Positions 61,174-64,000 of a DNA stretch of 64,000 nucleotides are shown here, piece by piece. The stretch comes from Psilocybe azurescens (Eukaryota; Basidiomycota; Agaricomycetes; Agaricales; Agrocybaceae). The DNA is taken from NCBI GenBank assembly GCA_023853785.1, contig JAJIRX010000817.1:1-64000 (forward strand), written 5' to 3'. The notes under the pieces are model-generated. The model did not search any database. It was not told the origin of the DNA and worked only from the letters and a program-made list of their open reading frames with translations. Numbering within the stretch: the first letter of the stretch is position 1; every line of letters starts with the position of its first letter. Position numbers and translations under genes: made by a program.

Positions 61174-62200
61174 CATTTGCTATGATAGCACTAAAAAAAG
61201 GGACAAAAAACTGGTTTTCTGTTGGAGTTACTCGTCGGTATTGTTTGTATCTTGTATTTTGTGTTCTGTTTCCGTTATTTTGTTTTGTGTTTCAGGGCTT
61301 GTATCGATGTACTATTATTTTAGACACTTAGATTAGGAAATGTAGGAGTGTACTATGGTTGACGGATTGCACATTTAATGATGTTTAATCCTCGTATACA
61401 GATTGTTCAAATTTTAGATATAAATTGGAATTTAAAGAGTTCCGGGATTTTGATTTACAATTCCCGGACATATAACTTGACGCTAAGTAGGAGGCTGCCA
61501 CTGCCTTGCTGAGACTGCCAACATTAGTCTACATGCGCAGTTAACCGCCTACAGTGTAGGTGTCTACTACTTTATCATTCCACTTGAATTTATTTTCGAA
61601 GCTCGATACATCATAATTACTCAGCATCCATTTATTTCCCGAGACCTGCAGCCACTCTGACTAGACGTGTAGCTATGCAAATGCACAAAATGGGTCCATG
61701 TTTTGACGTGGAGACGCCGAGAACTGTTGAAAACGACGTTCCCACACACTCGTCCCAGAATTGCAAGTCAATATCTGGGAGGTTTTAAATTTCAATATAT
61801 ATCTAAGTTTTACACAATCTATACACGACGGTCCGTCGATCATACCATCCTCCTTTAACTTATTCTCTGGCGTATTATCATACAACATATACTCATGAGA
61901 AATTTGCGATGTCACATTTTCACAATTTTATCTTGCCATGATAAATCGCAGGCTCTGCACAGATTTCATTCCAGGTCTTTCGCTCAACCTCGACGCGACG
62001 CGCACGTGTCTGGTACGCGCCTAGGGCGTCGTGAGACGGAAATGATGGCATAAGCCCGATATATCCAAGTCCCTCCGCGGGAATATCTGATCAAATCAAA
62101 AATATCCAACTCAAAATCCGAAAGGTCCGCTTTGAAAAGTATTACTTTCGAGTGATCCCGAGTAAACCATCCCTCTCTCTTCAGTACTACGACCACGACC
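61174..62200. other. Intergenic region
   Basis: No gene is supported. The 5' side is the transcript tail of the His-rich gene. The 3' side is the promoter of the phosphoglycerate mutase gene, with a CT-rich stretch (CCATCCCTCTCTCTTCAG) about 20 bp before its ATG, as is common in highly expressed fungal genes. Confidence 0.4.
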
Positions 62201-64000
62201 ATGGCACCCACTATCAAGAACAAAGTCTGTCTAATGTACGTTCTCGCCCTTGCTTACTCGCCTAGATTGAGATCTGACTCCTATCTAATTAGCGTGCACG
62301 ATGGGTGGGGCATCGCACAAGAAAAGGGCGTCAAGGGCAACGCCATCGAGGCGGCGGACACGCCTGTAATGGACAGGATCACCAAGGAGGACGCTGCCAC
62401 GACGCTACTCGCCAGCGGCACCGCCGTGGGTCTCAGCGAGGGTCTCATGGGCAACTCTGAAGTCGGGTAAGTACCTGATCCACACACTCCACTCGGTGTC
62501 ATCAGAGGCGAAGAGACATGTCTGACCTGCCGTTTTCCTCGGGATAGACATTTAAATATAGGTGCTGGCCGTATTGTGTGGCAGGACATCGTGCGCATCG
62601 ATGTGTCGATCAAGAAGAGGCAGTTTCATAAGAACGAGGCCATCCTCGCGAGCTGCAAGCGCGCGAAAGACGGAACGGGAGGCTGCATCTCATTGGTTTG
62701 GTGCGTATATCCATTTTATTTCTATTAATCGCACACACTGCTGGTGGCGACTGCTGTTTGTCTTTCAAACGGGCGAGAGCCGTAAGACATGTATCAATGA
62801 GATCAAACACCGTTATTCTTTCGCCAAACAGACCCAGCAGTGACTTCCTCTTCGCGTTTCGCTTATTCGTGCTTTCTTTCATTTCCGAAGGTCTCCGATG
62901 GTGGCGTTCACTCGCACATCAGCCACCTTTTCGCACTCCTCGAGACCGCAAAAGAGCAAGGCGTCCCACACACCTACATCCACTTCCTCGGCGACGGACG
63001 GGACACCGCTCCGCGTTCCGCAGACAAGTACGCCGGACAACTCCTGGAATTCACCAAGAAGCTCGGGTACGGTGAGATCGCGACGGTCGTTGGGCGGTAT
63101 TACGCTATGGACCGCGATAAGCGATGGGATCGCGTCAAGCTCGCGATTGATGGACTTGTGAAGGGCGAGGGTGACAAGGTCGAGGGCGGCCAGGATGGTG
63201 TGGTCAAGGCTATTCAGGCGAATTATGAGAAGGATGTTACCGATGAGTTTTTGAAGCCTATCATTGTTAATGGAGATAAGGGCAGACTCAAAGGTTCGTG
63301 TTTCTGTTCAAGAATACCTGTCGTCAACTAATATGTTCTCAGATGATGATACAATCTTCTTCTTCAACTATCGTTCCGATCGTATGCGTGAGATCGCCTC
63401 TGTGCTGGGCTTGCCCGACAAGCCTGTTGAAGTCACGGTCCCTAAAAATCTCGTATGTCGCATTCAATTTTGTTAGGTTTTAGAGAAACACTGTCGTTAA
63501 ACTCCACTGTAGGGTATCACTACTATGTCCCGTTATAACGCCGAGTTCCCGTTCTCCGTAGCCTTCCCTCCTCAAGCTATGACAAATGTCCTGGCAGAGT
63601 GGCTCAGCAAAGAAGGTGTAAACCAGGCGCACATCGCCGGTACGTATGCCAGTCATTATAACATCTTATCTTCCATTAACGCTTTGAAAACACAGAAACC
63701 GAAAAATATGCGCACGTGACGTTCTTCTTCAACGGAGGTGTGGAGAAGCAGTTCCCTCAGGAGACGCGCCACATGGTGCCGTCTCCCAAGGTGGCTACGT
63801 ACGACAAGCAGCCTGAAATGAGCGCGCAGGGCGTTGCTGATAAAGTCGCGGAGGTGCTCAAGGAGGGCACGGAGGACTTTGTCATGTGCAACTTCGCGCC
63901 TCCCGATATGGTACGTCACATCCTATTCCGAAAATAGACTCTCCTTCTGATCTATAAATATCATCGTTATCTCTTCATCATCGTATATAATAGGTCGGCC
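62201..64000 (+). CDS. gpmI: 2,3-bisphosphoglycerate-independent phosphoglycerate mutase (partial)
   Basis: Glycolytic enzyme interconverting 3- and 2-phosphoglycerate, cytosolic, Mn-dependent, alkaline-phosphatase superfamily. The ATG at 62201 opens a 35-nt first exon. Catalytic signatures follow in order: HDGWG (metal Asp), [15 protein letters not shown] (phosphoserine nucleophile), [47 protein letters not shown] and NFAPPDM at the window edge. About 60% of the gene is present; the last metal ligands lie beyond 64000. Introns include 62236-62291, 62468-62547, 63292-63341 and 63901 onward. The G-run 62677-62679 is one base short: adding a G turns a nonsense junction into the invariant [19 protein letters not shown]. 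Because the gene is essential, this is best read as an assembly error. Confidence 0.92.

Noticed and set aside
62281..62882. Minus-strand ORFs overlapping the phosphoglycerate mutase gene
   Set aside because: Antisense shadows of a well-supported conserved gene; no domain.

Overview
This window is nuclear DNA of a filamentous basidiomycete fungus, most likely an Agaricomycete. The genes are split by many 45-70 nt GT-AG introns. It encodes a laccase, a class I-type hydrophobin, a DUF6593-type protein and a Zn2Cys6 regulator with a fungal-specific domain. It also carries transposons of types common in mushroom-forming fungi: a KDZ/CxC element, a hAT element and a pogo element. All gene models were spliced by eye.

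Layout. 1-7107: a KDZ-type (CxC5/CxC6) transposon bounded by arrays of TCCAGTGGA/TCCACTGGA, with a GC-rich minisatellite inside. 7108-12514: no supported gene. 12515-14093 (-): first, frame-broken member of a three-copy family of large membrane proteins. 15085-15979: long inverted repeat (foldback), followed by remnants of an element-linked gene. 18494-22380: complete hAT element with a perfect 8-bp target duplication. 23566-24113: orphan gene. 26629-27314: small beta-trefoil protein. 27738-29360 (-): second membrane-family member, with a MITE-like element upstream. 30929-33315 (-): laccase. 34197-38052: pogo-like element with TA target duplication. 39109-40753: third membrane-family member. 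41357-42470: element with 206-bp terminal inverted repeats and a Cys-rich ORF. 43175-43248 (-) and 51965-52038 (+): two identical tRNA-Ile(AAU) genes. 44113-45257 (-): single-pass membrane protein. 46230-48706: secreted carboxylesterase. 50725-51460: DUF6593 protein. 52590-55699: Zn2Cys6 transcription factor. 55956-56526 (-): hydrophobin. 58948-61173: His/Gly/Pro-rich protein. 62201 to the window end: cofactor-independent phosphoglycerate mutase, truncated by the edge.

The left two thirds is repeat-rich and gene-poor, with secreted or membrane proteins scattered among transposons. The right third is denser and ends in a housekeeping gene. The laccase, esterase, hydrophobin and beta-trefoil protein are the sort of secreted products a wood- or litter-associated mushroom makes. 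Nothing shows that they form one cluster or share regulation.

An overriding caveat: many otherwise intact genes, including the essential phosphoglycerate mutase, lose frame at a single-base deficit in a homopolymer run. This looks like systematic under-calling in the assembly, so frame breaks here should not be taken as pseudogenes without raw reads.
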